Below are positions 5,364 to 5,836 of a stretch of DNA of 5,836 nucleotides, piece after piece (position 1 is the first letter of the stretch; the number at the start of each line of letters is the position of its first letter). Below the pieces are notes generated by a model. It searched no databases. It was not told the DNA's origin and saw only the letters and a program-made list of their open reading frames with translations. The translations under genes were made by a program, and so were the position numbers. The DNA comes from Geodermatophilaceae bacterium (lineage in GTDB: Bacteria > Actinomycetota > Actinomycetes > Mycobacteriales > Geodermatophilaceae), in contig JACCSC010000317.1 of NCBI GenBank assembly GCA_013813215.1, forward strand, positions 1 to 5,836, given 5' to 3'.

Positions 5364-5836
5364 TCAGTCATCGGGTGGCCCCGGGCCAGGACCGGGACCG
5401 GGACCCGGGCCTGGGCCAGGACCCGGACCCGGTCCAGGTCCAGGTCCAGGAGCTGGCGGGTTGCGTGGCGGCGGCCGCTCGGGCTCGGGTTCCGGCTCCG
5501 GGATCTGGGAGCCGTTGCTCACGAAGATCGTCACGGACTGACCGGGTACGACCCGGTCACCGTTACCAGGAGTCGTGTAGGCCACCCGGCCCGGGGTCAC
5601 CGCGCTGTCCACCCGACCCTCTTCGACGATCGGCGTCAGACCCAGCTCGGTCAGCGACTCCTCGCACGCGGACACCGAGAAGCCGGTGCAGGAGGCCCGC
5701 AACGAGAATGTGTTGCCCTGGTCGTACTTCCGGCTCGAGGGCGGGAAGGGCGCGTTCGGCATCGGCCCCAGGATCGGGGTCATCGCCAGGTTGAAGATCG
5801 TTGCGGGGATGCCGCCGCCGAAGGCTCTGTCGCCGA
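5364..5836 (-). CDS. C-terminal part of a PASTA-containing penicillin-binding protein (5' end outside window)
   Basis: The minus strand enters at 5836 and ends at TGA 5364-5366, giving 156 complete residues. The first part, AFGGGIPATIFNLAM (4-18), is the end of a transpeptidase domain as found in class A (bifunctional) PBPs, which polymerise and cross-link peptidoglycan outside the membrane. A single PASTA-like domain follows at about 43-107, with the typical ending TTPGNGDRVVPGQSVTIFVS (87-106). It carries two cysteines, C49 and C57, that could form a disulphide. The tail is disordered: PEPEPEPER (112-120), a Pro-rich link, twelve Pro-Gly repeats (129-152), then PPDD. Class A identity (PonA type) is inferred from the transpeptidase end, the PASTA domain, and the neighbouring phosphoesterase and YqeY genes. 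Confidence 0.85.
   Translation of the reverse strand, partial: GDRAFGGGIPATIFNLAMTPILGPMPNAPFPPSSRKYDQGNTFSLRASCTGFSVSACEESLTELGLTPIVEEGRVDSAVTPGRVAYTTPGNGDRVVPGQSVTIFVSNGSQIPEPEPEPERPPPRNPPAPGPGPGPGPGPGPGPGPGPGPGPGPPDD
5379..5450 (-). repeat. Twelve tandem Pro-Gly codon pairs in the PBP tail
   Basis: A 72-bp run of 6-bp units encodes (PG)12. The last three units as read on the plus strand are identical (tccagg), while the others vary at synonymous positions (ccg/ccc/cca/cct and ggt/ggc/gga/ggg). The tract therefore encodes a constant peptide with drifting codons, and it may vary in length between strains. Confidence 0.9.

Noticed and set aside
5379..5450. Repeat tract considered as a CRISPR or non-coding satellite
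   Set aside because: The unit is 6 bp without spacers and stays in frame as Pro-Gly within the PBP gene.

Overview
The window is GC-rich DNA, and its protein families and gene order point to an actinobacterium (Actinomycetota). The evidence is strong G/C preference at codon third positions, GTG starts, leaderless-looking promoters, an aspartokinase of the 421-residue actinobacterial/corynebacterial type, and the neighbourhood PASTA penicillin-binding protein / YqeY / metallophosphoesterase / tRNA-Pro. I cannot name the genus from the sequence alone.

Layout from left to right. (1) 1-991, minus strand: an ABC-type exporter unit. An ATPase gene overlaps the first 17 codons of a second gene, probably the permease, by a GTGA junction. 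The first part of the ATPase (A-loop and first strands, 878-991) lies in a different frame from the Walker A to C-terminus part (48-881), so a single-base frameshift or sequence error appears to split the gene. (2) 1070-3375, plus strand: a two-gene ask-asd operon joined by an ATGA overlap. It encodes aspartokinase and aspartate-semialdehyde dehydrogenase, the first two steps of the aspartate family leading to lysine, diaminopimelate, threonine and methionine. An internal GTG with a good Shine-Dalgarno inside ask marks a separate 172-residue beta subunit. (3) 3396-3788, minus strand: a small four-helix membrane protein, convergent with asd, with a 10-bp perfect inverted repeat at the junction. 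(4) 3860-3936, minus strand: tRNA-Pro(CGG) with encoded CCA, followed at once by a 16-bp terminator-like hairpin. (5) 3951-4841, minus strand: a membrane-anchored metallophosphoesterase, divergent from (6) 4883-5359, plus strand: a YqeY-like protein. The two share a 41-bp intergenic region with a near-symmetric promoter dyad in which both mRNAs look leaderless. (7) 5364-5836, minus strand: the C-terminal end of a bifunctional penicillin-binding protein with one PASTA domain and a proline-rich tail ending in twelve Pro-Gly repeats.

The content is mainly housekeeping: amino-acid and wall-precursor supply (ask-asd), wall synthesis (PBP), a tRNA, and small conserved actinobacterial genes. I see no mobile element, CRISPR array, toxin-antitoxin or defence system. 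The points most worth checking are the split ABC ATPase, the internal ask start, the divergent leaderless promoter dyad, the strand-specific hairpin after the tRNA, and the internally duplicated His-bearing membrane protein.
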